Below are positions 34,281 through 42,953 of a DNA stretch of 64,000 nucleotides, in pieces. The position numbers and the translations under genes were made by a program. The stretch lies in NCBI RefSeq assembly GCF_042655305.1, contig NZ_JBHSLR010000006.1; one strand, written 5' to 3'. How positions within the stretch are numbered: position 1 is the stretch's first letter; every line of letters starts with the position of its first letter. The notes under the pieces were generated by a model that saw only the letters and a program-made list of their open reading frames with translations, ran no database searches and had not been told where the DNA came from. Origin of the DNA: Arcanobacterium_A bovis. GTDB lineage: Bacteria > Actinomycetota > Actinomycetes > Actinomycetales > Actinomycetaceae.

Positions 34281-36332
34281 ATGAGCAAGCAAGCGAAGCT
34301 AAATAAACTTACCCAACAAGGTGTGCGTTTTAGCCGTATTCGGAATATGAGCCTAGGCGCGAAAATTGCGATGGTAGTTCTGTCGCTGGTGGCGGTGATC
34401 TCGGTGATTGCCCCGCTGATTGCGCCGTACAACCCAGAACAGATCTTCGAGCCGTGGGTTGCGCCTAACGGTGAACACATTTTCGGCACCGATCATGTTG
34501 GCCGCGATATTCTCAGCCGTATCCTTTACGGCGGCCGTTTCTCGCTCATTATCGGCCTATGCGCCACGTTGATTGCACTGCTTATCGGCTCGATCATCGG
34601 TTCGGTGGCGGCGGTTGTGCGCAAGTCCTTCTCCGAAGTGATTATGCGAATCCTCGACATAGTCATGGCTGTACCAGGCATCGCACTGGCAGCGGTAACG
34701 GTACTAGTGTTTTCCAAGCGCCTTGAGGCCGACGATACTGTTGGTATCTTGACGGTGATTGTGTTTTCGATTGCCTTCGTTTACATTCCTCAGCTTGCTC
34801 GAATTGTGCGTGCGAATGTGATGAGCGCATACGGTGAGGACTACGTACGAGCAGTGATTGTGTCGGGCGCTCGCGCTCCGTGGATTCTGTTCAAGCACGT
34901 GATCCGCAACTGTGCAGCTCCAGTGCTGGTATTTGCTACGGTGCTGGTTGCCGATGCGATTATTCTCGAAGCTTCCTTGACCTTCATCGGTTCTGGTCTC
35001 CAATCGTCGATGGTTCCTACCTGGGGCAACGTACTTTCCGACGCCTCCGCGAACATGTCGGTCATGCTCGGAAACTGGTGGACGGCGCTCTTCCCAGGCC
35101 TCTTCATCATGGTCACCGTGCTGTGCCTCAATATCCTTTCCGAGGGTATTACTGACGCAATGGTTGCCGCGCCGAGCGGTGGAAAGCTCACGGACGCGCC
35201 GGCGTCGGACTCCAAGCGAGAGGCTGATCGTTTGCTGCTCGATCCGCGCCGCGCCTACGCTGAGCAGGCTGAATCCTTGCAAGCACGTATTGATGCGCTC
35301 AAGGCTGTTGAAATGCAACGTACCGACCGTTTCATTGCCGACGCCGGTCGCGAACCATTGTTGGAAGTGCGTCACCTTTCGATCAAATTCCCACGTCACG
35401 GCGATGTCAATGTGGTTGACGACGTCTCCTTCTCGGTGCGCCCAAGTGAGACGATGGGTCTTGTGGGTGAGTCTGGTTGTGGTAAATCGATTACTGCGCT
35501 GTCGATCATGGGCTTAATTGATCCCCGTGCGCAGATTAGCGGCGAAGTGTTCTACGAGGGCAAAGACCTGCTCAAGATGTCCGCCGCTGAGCGCCAAGCG
35601 CTACTGGGACACGAGATGGCGATGATTTACCAGGACGCTCTGTCCTCGCTCAATCCGGCAATGCTGATTAAGTCGCAGCTCAAGCAGCTCACTTCGCGTG
35701 GCGGTACCCGCACAGCAGAAGAATTGCTTGAACTCGTGGGTCTCGACCCGAAGCGCACCCTTGAATCGTATCCGCATGAACTTTCGGGAGGTCAGCGCCA
35801 GCGCGTGCTAATTGCAATGGCTTTGACGCGCGATCCGAAGCTGATCATCGCAGACGAACCGACCACTGCTCTGGACGTGACCGTTCAGAAACAGGTTATC
35901 GCCCTGCTCAATGAGCTACGTGAGAAGCTTGGTTTTGCAATGATCTTCGTTTCGCACGATCTCGCCCTGGTGGCTGAGGTAGCTCATCACATTACGGTGA
36001 TGTACGCAGGCCAGGTTGTGGAGCAAGCTCCAACCGCAGAGCTCCTCACTAATCCAGTTCATGAATACACACGCGGACTGCTCGGTGCTGTGCTTTCCAT
36101 CGAATCTGGTTCGGGTCGTTTGCATCAAGTACCAGGTACCGTGCCATCTCCGAAGGACTTCCCGCCAGGAGACCGATTCTCGCCGCGATCTTCGCATCCT
36201 GATTACGGCTACGATATTCGGCCGGTGCTCAAAGAAGTATCTCCAGATCACTTCTACGCAGCGTTGCCGCCACGTGGAGCCCATGCAATCCTCACACCGG
36301 AGCGCACAGAAACTGCGGAGGAACAGAAATGA
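34281..36332 (+). CDS. Fused ABC transporter permease (DppC type) and ATPase (DppD type)
   Basis: 683 residues from the ATG at 34281 (a GTG at 34278 is also possible). Residues 1 to about 300 are a DppC-like permease with the N-terminal helix and IFGTDHVGRDILSRILYGG, and an EAA loop near residue 190. A hydrophilic linker of about 55 residues follows, then an ATPase with Walker A GESGCGKS (about residue 395), LSGGQRQRV (about residue 500) and Walker B LIIADEPTTALD (about residue 523), plus the oligopeptide-transporter C-terminal region. Permease-ATPase fusions are unusual for this family but, as I recall, occur in the corynebacterial sialic-acid transporter. The reading frame is continuous, with no sign of a sequencing error. 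Confidence 0.9.
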   Translation: MSKQAKLNKLTQQGVRFSRIRNMSLGAKIAMVVLSLVAVISVIAPLIAPYNPEQIFEPWVAPNGEHIFGTDHVGRDILSRILYGGRFSLIIGLCATLIALLIGSIIGSVAAVVRKSFSEVIMRILDIVMAVPGIALAAVTVLVFSKRLEADDTVGILTVIVFSIAFVYIPQLARIVRANVMSAYGEDYVRAVIVSGARAPWILFKHVIRNCAAPVLVFATVLVADAIILEASLTFIGSGLQSSMVPTWGNVLSDASANMSVMLGNWWTALFPGLFIMVTVLCLNILSEGITDAMVAAPSGGKLTDAPASDSKREADRLLLDPRRAYAEQAESLQARIDALKAVEMQRTDRFIADAGREPLLEVRHLSIKFPRHGDVNVVDDVSFSVRPSETMGLVGESGCGKSITALSIMGLIDPRAQISGEVFYEGKDLLKMSAAERQALLGHEMAMIYQDALSSLNPAMLIKSQLKQLTSRGGTRTAEELLELVGLDPKRTLESYPHELSGGQRQRVLIAMALTRDPKLIIADEPTTALDVTVQKQVIALLNELREKLGFAMIFVSHDLALVAEVAHHITVMYAGQVVEQAPTAELLTNPVHEYTRGLLGAVLSIESGSGRLHQVPGTVPSPKDFPPGDRFSPRSSHPDYGYDIRPVLKEVSPDHFYAALPPRGAHAILTPERTETAEEQK

Positions 36333-37135
36333 CGAATACACAACCAATTATCGACCTTCAAAATGTTGAAGTGAGTTTCAAAACTCGCACCGGCACAATC
36401 TTCAAGCCCAACACGATTAAGGCTGTGCGCGGCGTCAATATGCAGCTGTTCCCAGGTGAAACGCTCGGTATTGTAGGCGAGTCTGGTTGCGGCAAATCAA
36501 CCACAGCGAATGTGATGTGTGGTTTGCAAGCGCCTACTGCCGGAAAAGTCTTTTTCAAAGGCATGGAAGTGACCAAGCGCAGCGCGGAGAATCGCCGGCA
36601 GATTGGTCGTGTTGTCTCGGTAGTTTTCCAAGATCCTGCGACGGCGCTCAACCCGCGTATGTTGGTGCAAGACCAGCTGGCGGACCCGTTGCGTGTACAC
36701 AAGATTGGCACAGAGGCTGATCGCATGAAGCGGGTGGAGGAATTGATCTCGATGGTGGGGTTGCCTAGCTCAGCTCTTGATGCTCTGCCTGGTCAGCTCT
36801 CAGGTGGTCAGCGTCAGCGCGTGGCAATTGCTCGTGCCTTGGCTATTCGCCCAGATGCAATCATCGCCGACGAGCCTACCTCGGCTCTCGACGTGTCAGT
36901 TCGCGCCCAGATTCTCAATCTTTTGACGGATCTCAAACGCGATTTGGGACTCGCGATGGTGTTCATCTCGCATGATATCCAGACGGTGCGCTACGTATCG
37001 GATCGGATCGCCGTCATGAATGCTGGCAAGGTCGTGGAAGAAGGCCCAGCAGCGCAGCTCCTCAATAATCCTCAAGACCCTTATACCCAAAAACTCTTGG
37101 GTGCAGCGCCTTCATTGCTTCACCCAGTACTCTAA
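36329..37135 (+). CDS. ABC transporter ATPase, DppF type (sialic-acid uptake)
   Basis: 268 residues. Walker A GESGCGKST is near residue 50, the Q-loop FQDPATALNPRM near residue 100, the signature LSGGQRQRVAIARAL near residue 156 and Walker B AIIADEPTSALD near residue 178. The short C-terminal extension with NNPQDPYTQKLL marks the oligopeptide-transporter type. It is the partner of the ATPase domain fused in the previous gene, giving a complete importer. The start overlaps the previous stop by four bases (ATGA). Confidence 0.92.
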   Translation: MTNTQPIIDLQNVEVSFKTRTGTIFKPNTIKAVRGVNMQLFPGETLGIVGESGCGKSTTANVMCGLQAPTAGKVFFKGMEVTKRSAENRRQIGRVVSVVFQDPATALNPRMLVQDQLADPLRVHKIGTEADRMKRVEELISMVGLPSSALDALPGQLSGGQRQRVAIARALAIRPDAIIADEPTSALDVSVRAQILNLLTDLKRDLGLAMVFISHDIQTVRYVSDRIAVMNAGKVVEEGPAAQLLNNPQDPYTQKLLGAAPSLLHPVL

Positions 37136-37144
37136 GGAGAAATC

Positions 37145-38059
37145 ATGAATGCACCGTTGCGTGGCGTTGTTCCACCGCTTGCGGTTCCACTAAAAAATCA
37201 AGAAATCGATGTTCCATCGCTTGAGCGCAACCTCAATCGTATGATTGAGGCCGGTATTCACGGTATTTTCGTGCTCGGTTCGACAGGCGAAGTTGCCTTC
37301 TCCACCGCGCAGCGTCGTGGTGAAGTACTCGAGCACACGATGCGGATCGTTAACGGTCGTATCCCAGTGATTGCAGGCGTCATCGATACCGAGACCAGTC
37401 GTGTGATCGAGCATATTCGCCAGGCGGAGAGCTATGGGGTAGACGGCGTTGTTGCCACAGCTCCTTTCTACGCGCTGCAAGGAATGGCTGAAGTTGAGCG
37501 TCATTTCCGTCTCTTGCACGAGGCAACTGACCTGCCAATTTGGGCTTACGATATTCCAGTTTGTGTTCACACTAAGCTCCCGCCACAGCTATTGGTACAG
37601 CTTGGCAAGGAAGGCGTGCTTGCTGGTGTGAAGGATTCTTCGGGCGACGACGTCTCCTTCCGTTTCTTGGTGCGGATGAACGAAGAAGCCGGACATCCAT
37701 TGCAGCTGCTCACTGGCCATGAAGTAGTGGTTGACGGTGCGTATCTCTCGGGTGCGGACGGCTCGGTGCCAGGCCTGGGCAACGTAGATCCACATGGATA
37801 TGTGCGCCAGTGGGACGCATATCAGCGTGGCGATTGGGAAGCAGTGCGAGCTGAACAGGATCGTTTGGCAGATCTCATGACGATCGTTATGGTGCATGGC
37901 GTGCAAGGATTTGGCGCTGGTGTTGGCGCATTCAAGACAGCGCTCATGCTGATGGGTGAATTTGAAAGCAACGAGATGCCAGAGCCAGTTCAAGCATTGA
38001 CCGGCGAAAACGTTGAGTGGGTGCGCAAGGTACTCCTCAAGACTGGCATGCTGAATTAG
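37145..38059 (+). CDS. nanA: Dihydrodipicolinate synthase-family aldolase, probable N-acetylneuraminate lyase
   Basis: 304-residue TIM-barrel aldolase. GIFVLGSTGEVAFSTAQRR (about residues 40-58) carries the GSTGE carboxylate-binding motif, the Tyr of YDIPV (about residue 137) is the general acid/base, and the Schiff-base Lys is in LAGVKDSSGDD (about residue 164). Family members include DHDPS and several aldolases; here the next four genes complete sialic-acid breakdown, so cleavage of N-acetylneuraminate to N-acetylmannosamine and pyruvate is the likely reaction. TAAGGAG precedes the ATG. A long hairpin follows the gene. Confidence 0.83.
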   Translation: MNAPLRGVVPPLAVPLKNQEIDVPSLERNLNRMIEAGIHGIFVLGSTGEVAFSTAQRRGEVLEHTMRIVNGRIPVIAGVIDTETSRVIEHIRQAESYGVDGVVATAPFYALQGMAEVERHFRLLHEATDLPIWAYDIPVCVHTKLPPQLLVQLGKEGVLAGVKDSSGDDVSFRFLVRMNEEAGHPLQLLTGHEVVVDGAYLSGADGSVPGLGNVDPHGYVRQWDAYQRGDWEAVRAEQDRLADLMTIVMVHGVQGFGAGVGAFKTALMLMGEFESNEMPEPVQALTGENVEWVRKVLLKTGMLN

Positions 38060-38083
38060 GCAAAAATCTTGGTATTACGCTGG

Positions 38084-38131
38084 TGAGTTGTGGTGGCAGC
38101 CAACCGGATGGCTGGCTGCCACCACAACTCA
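38084..38131 (+). terminator. Long intra-operon hairpin after nanA
   Basis: A perfect stem of 19 bp (38084-38102 with 38113-38131) with a ten-base loop lies 25 bases after nanA and 40 bases before nanK. No T-run follows. It may attenuate or protect the upstream mRNA, separating expression of transporter plus lyase from the kinase, epimerase and deacetylase genes. Confidence 0.75.
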
Positions 38132-38170
38132 GCATTGCACAACAAAGTCTCGCTTTGGGGAGGAGAGAAT

Positions 38171-39199
38171 ATGGATTCGGTGATTGCCCTAGATATCGGT
38201 GGTACCAAAATTGGTTGGGGAATAGTTGAGTTTTCTCAAGCCGTAGAAGTAGCCGATCAAGCTGGGCAAACTCGGCTTCCCATGCTCAATATTGTGGAGC
38301 GTGGTTCAATTCCAACCGAAGCGCTATCCGGTGGTGCAATTGTGGCGCAGCGGATAGTTTCGCTCGTCAATGAACTTTATGAAGCAAACCCACAGGTTAC
38401 AGGTGTGGCAATTGCTAGCGCAGGGGTGGTTGATCCCAATACTGGCTCGATTCGTTCCGCCACCAATACCATGCCTGGTTGGGGTGGTACCGAGCTTGCA
38501 AAGCTCATTTCACAGTCCGTGCATCTTCCAGTTCGCGTTTTGAACGATGTTCATGCGCATGGGCTGGGGGAGGCGCGCCTTGGTGCCGGCCGCGGCCACG
38601 ATTCCACACTTTCGGTTGCGGTTGGCACTGGCATTGGCGGAGCTATGATAGACGCCGGACAAGTGCAATACGGTGCGCATTTCCTCGCCGGACACGTTGG
38701 CCATATTCACCATCATTATGCGGCGGGAATGCAGTGTTCCTGTGGGCGTATTGGTCATATCGAGGCGATATGCTCTGGAAGCGGCATCACTGCGTGGTAT
38801 AACGCCCGCTTGGCTCGTCTGCGCGAGCACATCAATACTAGTGAACTTAGTAGTGAGGTTGCGCCAGCAGCCGATACGGCGTCGTCGGCCACGCCCGTGT
38901 CCAATGGACGCGAGCTTCAAGATCGCGCTGACCAAGGCGACGAGTTGGCACGTGCGTGTTTTAACGAATCTGCTTTTGCCCTTGGAGAAGCAATTGCATC
39001 TTTGGCAAATTCCATAGACCCGTCGGTAATCGTTTTGAGCGGATCAATGACTCGCTCGGGAGAGCAATGGTGGGCAGGAGTGCGCGAAGGTTTTGCCAAC
39101 TGCGCGATGGACGCAGTGCAGAGCACCCCAATTTTGCTCGGCGATCTCGGTAGTGATGCTCCTTTGCTGGGTGCAGTTTTGAACTTCCTTAGAGATTAA
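38171..39199 (+). CDS. nanK: ROK-family kinase, probable N-acetylmannosamine kinase
   Basis: 342 residues from the ATG at 38171 after AGGAG. The phosphate-binding loop is ALDIGGTKIGWG (residues 6-17), LNDVHAHGLGEARLGAGRG holds the catalytic Asp (about residue 121), and the ROK zinc motif is MQCSCGRIGHIEA near residue 195. In that motif the last of the usual three cysteines is His; zinc could still bind. By context it phosphorylates ManNAc to ManNAc-6-phosphate. A 25-residue Ala/Ser/Thr-rich insert (around residues 230-260) interrupts the C-terminal lobe. Sugar preference is inferred from the operon. Confidence 0.82.
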   Translation: MDSVIALDIGGTKIGWGIVEFSQAVEVADQAGQTRLPMLNIVERGSIPTEALSGGAIVAQRIVSLVNELYEANPQVTGVAIASAGVVDPNTGSIRSATNTMPGWGGTELAKLISQSVHLPVRVLNDVHAHGLGEARLGAGRGHDSTLSVAVGTGIGGAMIDAGQVQYGAHFLAGHVGHIHHHYAAGMQCSCGRIGHIEAICSGSGITAWYNARLARLREHINTSELSSEVAPAADTASSATPVSNGRELQDRADQGDELARACFNESAFALGEAIASLANSIDPSVIVLSGSMTRSGEQWWAGVREGFANCAMDAVQSTPILLGDLGSDAPLLGAVLNFLRD

Positions 39200-39235
39200 T
39201 TTCTTTGTACGCAACACCACGATAGGATTCTAACG

Positions 39236-39925
39236 ATGAATGAATTGATTGAAAGTCTGCGCGGAACACTGATCGTTTCGTGCCAAGCGTATCCAGGCGA
39301 ACCAATGCGCAATCCCGAAACGATGGCGCAAATTGCAGCGGCAGCTGAAATAGGAGGCGCCTCAGCAATTCGTTGCCAAGGGCTATCAGATATTTCGGCA
39401 ATTAAAGGCCGTGTGAAGATTCCTATCATTGGCTTGTGGAAAGAAGGCGAACACGGCGTTTATATCACTCCTACTCTTCGCCATGCCCGCGCCTGTTCGC
39501 TAGCGGGCGCTGATATTGTGGCGATTGATGCAACGAACCGTCCTCGTCCTGATGGGCGCACTTATGCCGAAACAGTAGCTGCTTTGAAAGAGGACGGCAT
39601 TTTGGTGATGGCTGACTGTGGTTCTTTTGAAGACGCACAGATGGCGGTAGCTGCGGGATCGGATATTATTTCCACCACGCTTGCCGGATACACCCCAGAT
39701 CGTCCTAAAACGTTCGGACCGGACCTCGAATTGCTTTCGCAAATTGCGCAGGCATTCCCGCAGGTCCCACTTATTTGTGAGGGGCGTATCCACACCCCTG
39801 AACACGCGGCTGAGGCGATGGAAGCGGGCGCTTTCGCCGTCGTCGTTGGAACCGCGATCACCCATCCTACGTCGATCACCGGCTGGTTCAACGACGCCGT
39901 GACTGCAACGAAAAACGAGAAGTGA
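39236..39925 (+). CDS. nanE: N-acetylmannosamine-6-phosphate 2-epimerase
   Basis: 229-residue TIM-barrel enzyme converting ManNAc-6-phosphate to GlcNAc-6-phosphate. Family segments are LIVSCQAYPGEPMR (residues 12-25), ASAIRCQGLSDI, PIIGLWKE with the catalytic Lys (about residue 66), DIVAIDAT and the C-terminal phosphate-binding VVGTAITHPTSIT. AGGA lies eight bases before the ATG. Presence of this gene is the best evidence that the cluster degrades sialic acid and not just peptides or lysine precursors. Confidence 0.93.
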   Translation: MNELIESLRGTLIVSCQAYPGEPMRNPETMAQIAAAAEIGGASAIRCQGLSDISAIKGRVKIPIIGLWKEGEHGVYITPTLRHARACSLAGADIVAIDATNRPRPDGRTYAETVAALKEDGILVMADCGSFEDAQMAVAAGSDIISTTLAGYTPDRPKTFGPDLELLSQIAQAFPQVPLICEGRIHTPEHAAEAMEAGAFAVVVGTAITHPTSITGWFNDAVTATKNEK

Positions 39926-39934
39926 GAACAGAAC

Positions 39935-40708
39935 ATGAAGGTTGGAATTTTTAGCGACGCGCAAGCTGTTGGTGTTGCGGCAGCTCAGATCGTCATTGAT
40001 GCGATGAACAATGCCCAGGAGCGAAATTTGGGTGTGGCCACCGGATCGACGCCGCTCAATCTCTATGCGCAACTGCGTGAGGCTTTCCAAGCAGGAACGT
40101 TCACACTCGCTGGTGCACGTGCTTTTGCGCTTGATGAATACGTCAATGTGCCCGAAGATTACCCCGAGCGTTACCGCAATGTTTTGCGCACTGAACTTGT
40201 GGGCGAGGATAAGACCGGGCTGGCTGAGGAGAGCCTGTTCACGCCGAACGGAAATGATTCAGATCCAATTGCGGCTGCTGCTAGCTACGATGCGGTGATC
40301 AGTGGTCATGGTGGCGTTGAGCTGCAGATTCTCGGCATCGGTTCAAATGGACACATCGGTTTTAACGAGCCGGGCACCGCGCTCACGTCGCGCACCCATG
40401 TTGACGTGCTCACGCGCCAGACGCGCGCCGATAATGCTCGTTTCTTCGATGACGATATCGACCAGGTTCCTACGCATTGCATCACCCAAGGTTTGGGCAC
40501 GATTATGGACGCGCGGTCTATTTTGCTGATCGCCACTGGTAGTGCCAAGAAAGAGGCCGTGAAAGAGCTGGTTGAAGGCGCTGTTTCGAGCTTCTGGCCA
40601 GCAACTATCTTGCAGATGCACCCGAATGTGACCGTGCTGGTTGATGAGGCTGCTGCTGAGCTTTTGAGCCGCAAAGATTTTTACCGCGATCGCTGGGAGA
40701 CGCTATGA
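39935..40708 (+). CDS. nagB: Glucosamine-6-phosphate deaminase
   Basis: 257 residues. GVATGSTPLNLY (phosphate site, about residues 35-46), FALDEYVNV (catalytic Asp, about residue 66), and GIGSNGHIGFNEPGTAL (about residues 131-147) with the active-site His region are all intact. It converts glucosamine-6-phosphate to fructose-6-phosphate and ammonia, the last step linking sialic acid to glycolysis. The stop overlaps the nagA ATG by four bases. The placement of nagB before nagA fits the order of a single catabolic operon. Confidence 0.95.
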   Translation: MKVGIFSDAQAVGVAAAQIVIDAMNNAQERNLGVATGSTPLNLYAQLREAFQAGTFTLAGARAFALDEYVNVPEDYPERYRNVLRTELVGEDKTGLAEESLFTPNGNDSDPIAAAASYDAVISGHGGVELQILGIGSNGHIGFNEPGTALTSRTHVDVLTRQTRADNARFFDDDIDQVPTHCITQGLGTIMDARSILLIATGSAKKEAVKELVEGAVSSFWPATILQMHPNVTVLVDEAAAELLSRKDFYRDRWETL

Positions 40709-41898
40709 CGCGCATTGAGGGGCGCTTGCTTGACGGCTTCGGTCGCCTAGTGGGTTCCGGTATTGTTTTGGACGACGACGGCGTGCTCACCGAGGTTCTG
40801 CCCGTGCGCGACGACGTTCGTGGCTGGGTTACGCCTGGCTTCTTGGACATTCACAATCACGGCGGCGGTGGCGCTTCGTTCCCTGATGATACCGACGACG
40901 AGGGTATTGCTGCAGCTATAGCGGCGCATCAAGAGATGGGCACGTCCGGTTTGCTAGCTTCGCTCGTGTCGATGATTGATCCACTTCCTGCCATTGAAGC
41001 CTTGGTGCCGTGGTGTGAGCGTGGGCAGTTGCTGGGCATTCACCTTGAAGGACCATACATTTCCCCGCACAAATGTGGTGCGCAAAATCCTGCCGCAGTT
41101 CGTGAGCCGGACTTAGCCGAGCTTCGTACCTGGTTGGAAGCGGGCGAGGGCTGGATTCGCACCATGACGATTGCGCCGGAAGTGGCCGGGGCTCAGGCTG
41201 CGGCTGAGTTGCTGCTCGATTACGGGGCAGTGCCGTCGTGGGGTCACACCTCGGCACTCGGGGCGCAGGCTCTTGAGCGCTTGCGCGAGACTGCTGAGTC
41301 AGGCCGTGCGCGTGGATTTGGTCGTCCGCCGCAGACGGCGACGCACCTGTTCAATGCGATGCCACCTTTGGCACATCGCGAGCCCGGACCAGTGCGAGAG
41401 TTTATCCAGGCGGCACGACGCGGTGAGTGCGTCGTCGAACTGGTGGCCGACGGTGTTCATTTGCACCCAGATCTCGTATCGGACGTGACGTCGTACGTTG
41501 GGGCTAGCGATCAAGGTGAGCTCGGCGTCGTCTTCGTGACTGATGCAATGGCGGGCGCTGGAATGCCCGATGGCTCCTATGAACTGGGCAGTTTGCCGGT
41601 CACGATTGCCGACGGCGTAGCGCGGCTTACGCGTGGAGGTGCGATTGCTGGTGGCACAGCTCGACTTTCGGAAGAGATCAAACGCATGGTTACGGCTGGT
41701 GCTGTCACGATGGAGCAAGCTGTACGCGCCTGCGTGGCGGCGCCAGCTGTTGCGTTGGGAGTTGACGATTCCACTGCGGGTGTCACGCTCGAATGGAGAG
41801 TAGGAAGCAAGCCCTCGGTGGTGTGTTTCGATGAAGCTCTAGATGTGGGTGAAGTCTGGCGTGAAGGCGCTATGATTGTGTCAGATACTCGTGGCTAG
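40705..41898 (+). CDS. nagA: N-acetylglucosamine-6-phosphate deacetylase
   Basis: 397-residue amidohydrolase-fold enzyme. FLDIHNHGGGG (about residues 47-57) holds the first metal ligands, GIHLEGPYISPHKCGAQ (about residues 111-127) the Glu ligand, WGHTSA and ATHLFNAMPPL the His ligands, and VFVTDAMAGAG (about residue 277) the catalytic Asp. It removes acetate from GlcNAc-6-phosphate before NagB acts. It is the last gene of the sialic-acid module; sigH starts 20 bases later, and no terminator is visible between them, so read-through into sigH is possible. Confidence 0.95.
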   Translation: MTRIEGRLLDGFGRLVGSGIVLDDDGVLTEVLPVRDDVRGWVTPGFLDIHNHGGGGASFPDDTDDEGIAAAIAAHQEMGTSGLLASLVSMIDPLPAIEALVPWCERGQLLGIHLEGPYISPHKCGAQNPAAVREPDLAELRTWLEAGEGWIRTMTIAPEVAGAQAAAELLLDYGAVPSWGHTSALGAQALERLRETAESGRARGFGRPPQTATHLFNAMPPLAHREPGPVREFIQAARRGECVVELVADGVHLHPDLVSDVTSYVGASDQGELGVVFVTDAMAGAGMPDGSYELGSLPVTIADGVARLTRGGAIAGGTARLSEEIKRMVTAGAVTMEQAVRACVAAPAVALGVDDSTAGVTLEWRVGSKPSVVCFDEALDVGEVWREGAMIVSDTRG

Positions 41899-41918
41899 GC
41901 CGTAGCAAGGAAGAACGT

Positions 41919-42527
41919 TTGAGCAAAGATCTTTCGCGTGTAAACGCTGATGAAGATATGAGTGAGCGCGCAGCGCGATTTGAGCGTGATGCTCTCCCAT
42001 ATCTGGATCAGCTTTATGGCGCTGCGTTGCGTCTGACGCGAAAACCGCAAGACGCGGAAGATTTGGTGCAAGAGACATTTGCAAAGGCTTTTGCTGCGTT
42101 CCATCAATATCAGCCGGGCACCAATCTGAAAGCTTGGTTGTATCGGATTTTGAACAATACGTTCATTTCGAACTATCGCAAGCAACAGCGTCGTCCTAAG
42201 GAAATCGACGGAGCTGAGGTCGAAGATTGGCACGAGTATGAGGCTTCCACGCACGATTCAGTGGGTTTGATGTCCGCTGAGGCAGAAGTGTTGGAGCGCT
42301 TGCCGAATACCGATATTCGGGAGGCGCTTGAACAGCTTCCACCGGAGCGGCGCACCGTTGTGTATCTGGCGGATGTTGAAGGTTTCTCTTACCAAGAAAT
42401 TGCTGGTATTACTGGCGTTCCTATCGGTACAGTAATGTCTCGGTTAAACCGTGGGCGCAAGCAGTTGCGCGAAATATTACACGACTATGCCGTTGAGCTC
42501 GGATATAAGGTAGGAGGGTCGAAATGA
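41919..42527 (+). CDS. sigH: ECF RNA polymerase sigma factor, SigH/SigR type
   Basis: 202 residues, TTG start at 41919 with AAGGAAG five bases upstream; an in-frame ATG at 41958 would drop 13 residues. Region 2 runs over about residues 20-95 with QDAEDLVQETFAKAFAAFHQ, and region 4 over about 130-190 with LPPERRTVVYLADVEGFSYQ and IPIGTVMSRLNRGRKQLRE. The group controls the response to thiol-oxidative stress in actinobacteria. The overlapping anti-sigma gene confirms the SigH/SigR pairing. I saw no convincing self-type promoter (GGAAT-N18-GTT) just upstream. Confidence 0.93.
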   Translation: MSKDLSRVNADEDMSERAARFERDALPYLDQLYGAALRLTRKPQDAEDLVQETFAKAFAAFHQYQPGTNLKAWLYRILNNTFISNYRKQQRRPKEIDGAEVEDWHEYEASTHDSVGLMSAEAEVLERLPNTDIREALEQLPPERRTVVYLADVEGFSYQEIAGITGVPIGTVMSRLNRGRKQLREILHDYAVELGYKVGGSK

Positions 42528-42841
42528 CGGACAATCAGCATGAGCATACGTCTAAGATTGATGAACTTGTTGATCAACTCGTTGATTGCCAGTCGGACCC
42601 GAACTGTAGCTGCGGTGACGTGGTGGACAGCCTTTTTGAGCTACTCGATCATGAAATTCCGCAGGAGCGTGCCGAAGTGTTGTACACTCACGGCGAGGAA
42701 TGCGTGAACTGTTCAGAACAGATAGCAGCTGAAATGCGTATCCGTGAAATAGTGCGGCGCTCCTGCTCAGAAGTTGCGCCTTCGGAATTGCGTGTGAGGA
42801 TTTCGCAGTTCATCGTGCAGTATCGTGGCGAGCTAGGATAG
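42524..42841 (+). CDS. rsrA: Redox-sensing anti-sigma factor, RsrA/RshA type
   Basis: 105-residue zinc-binding anti-sigma factor. The ZAS motif is His56-x3-Cys60-x2-Cys63, with further cysteines at 22, 28 and 30. Oxidation of these cysteines is expected to release zinc and free the sigma factor under disulfide stress. The ATG overlaps the sigma gene stop by four bases, giving matched synthesis. Length and layout match the mycothiol-system anti-sigma-R family. Confidence 0.93.
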   Translation: MTDNQHEHTSKIDELVDQLVDCQSDPNCSCGDVVDSLFELLDHEIPQERAEVLYTHGEECVNCSEQIAAEMRIREIVRRSCSEVAPSELRVRISQFIVQYRGELG

Positions 42842-42878
42842 CGACGCCGGTGTGAGTTGAGTTTCACCTGATGTGAAG

Positions 42879-42908
42879 GTGACGGGCGGGGGCTTTGTTC
42901 GCTAGACT
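42879..42908 (+). promoter_or_regulatory. Candidate promoter for the bL37 gene
   Basis: GTGACG (42879-42884) and TAGACT (42903-42908) are separated by 18 bases, upstream of AAAGGAGA and the bL37 ATG. An imperfect inverted repeat (TTCACCT...AGGTGA) lies just before the -35. Confidence 0.5.
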
Positions 42909-42953
42909 TAGTTGGCGTCTGGCATCGAAAGATGCGTTACAAAGGAGAATGAT

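Noticed and set aside
34260..36340. Frameshift or sequencing error joining permease and ATPase genes
   Set aside because: The linker is in frame, contains normal codon use, has no start signal inside, and similar fusions are known in other sialic-acid transporters.
41898..41919. SigH-type autoregulatory promoter just before sigH
   Set aside because: No GGAAT/GGAAC paired with GTT at about 18 bases in the last 200 bases; if present, it lies further upstream or within nagA in a degenerate form.
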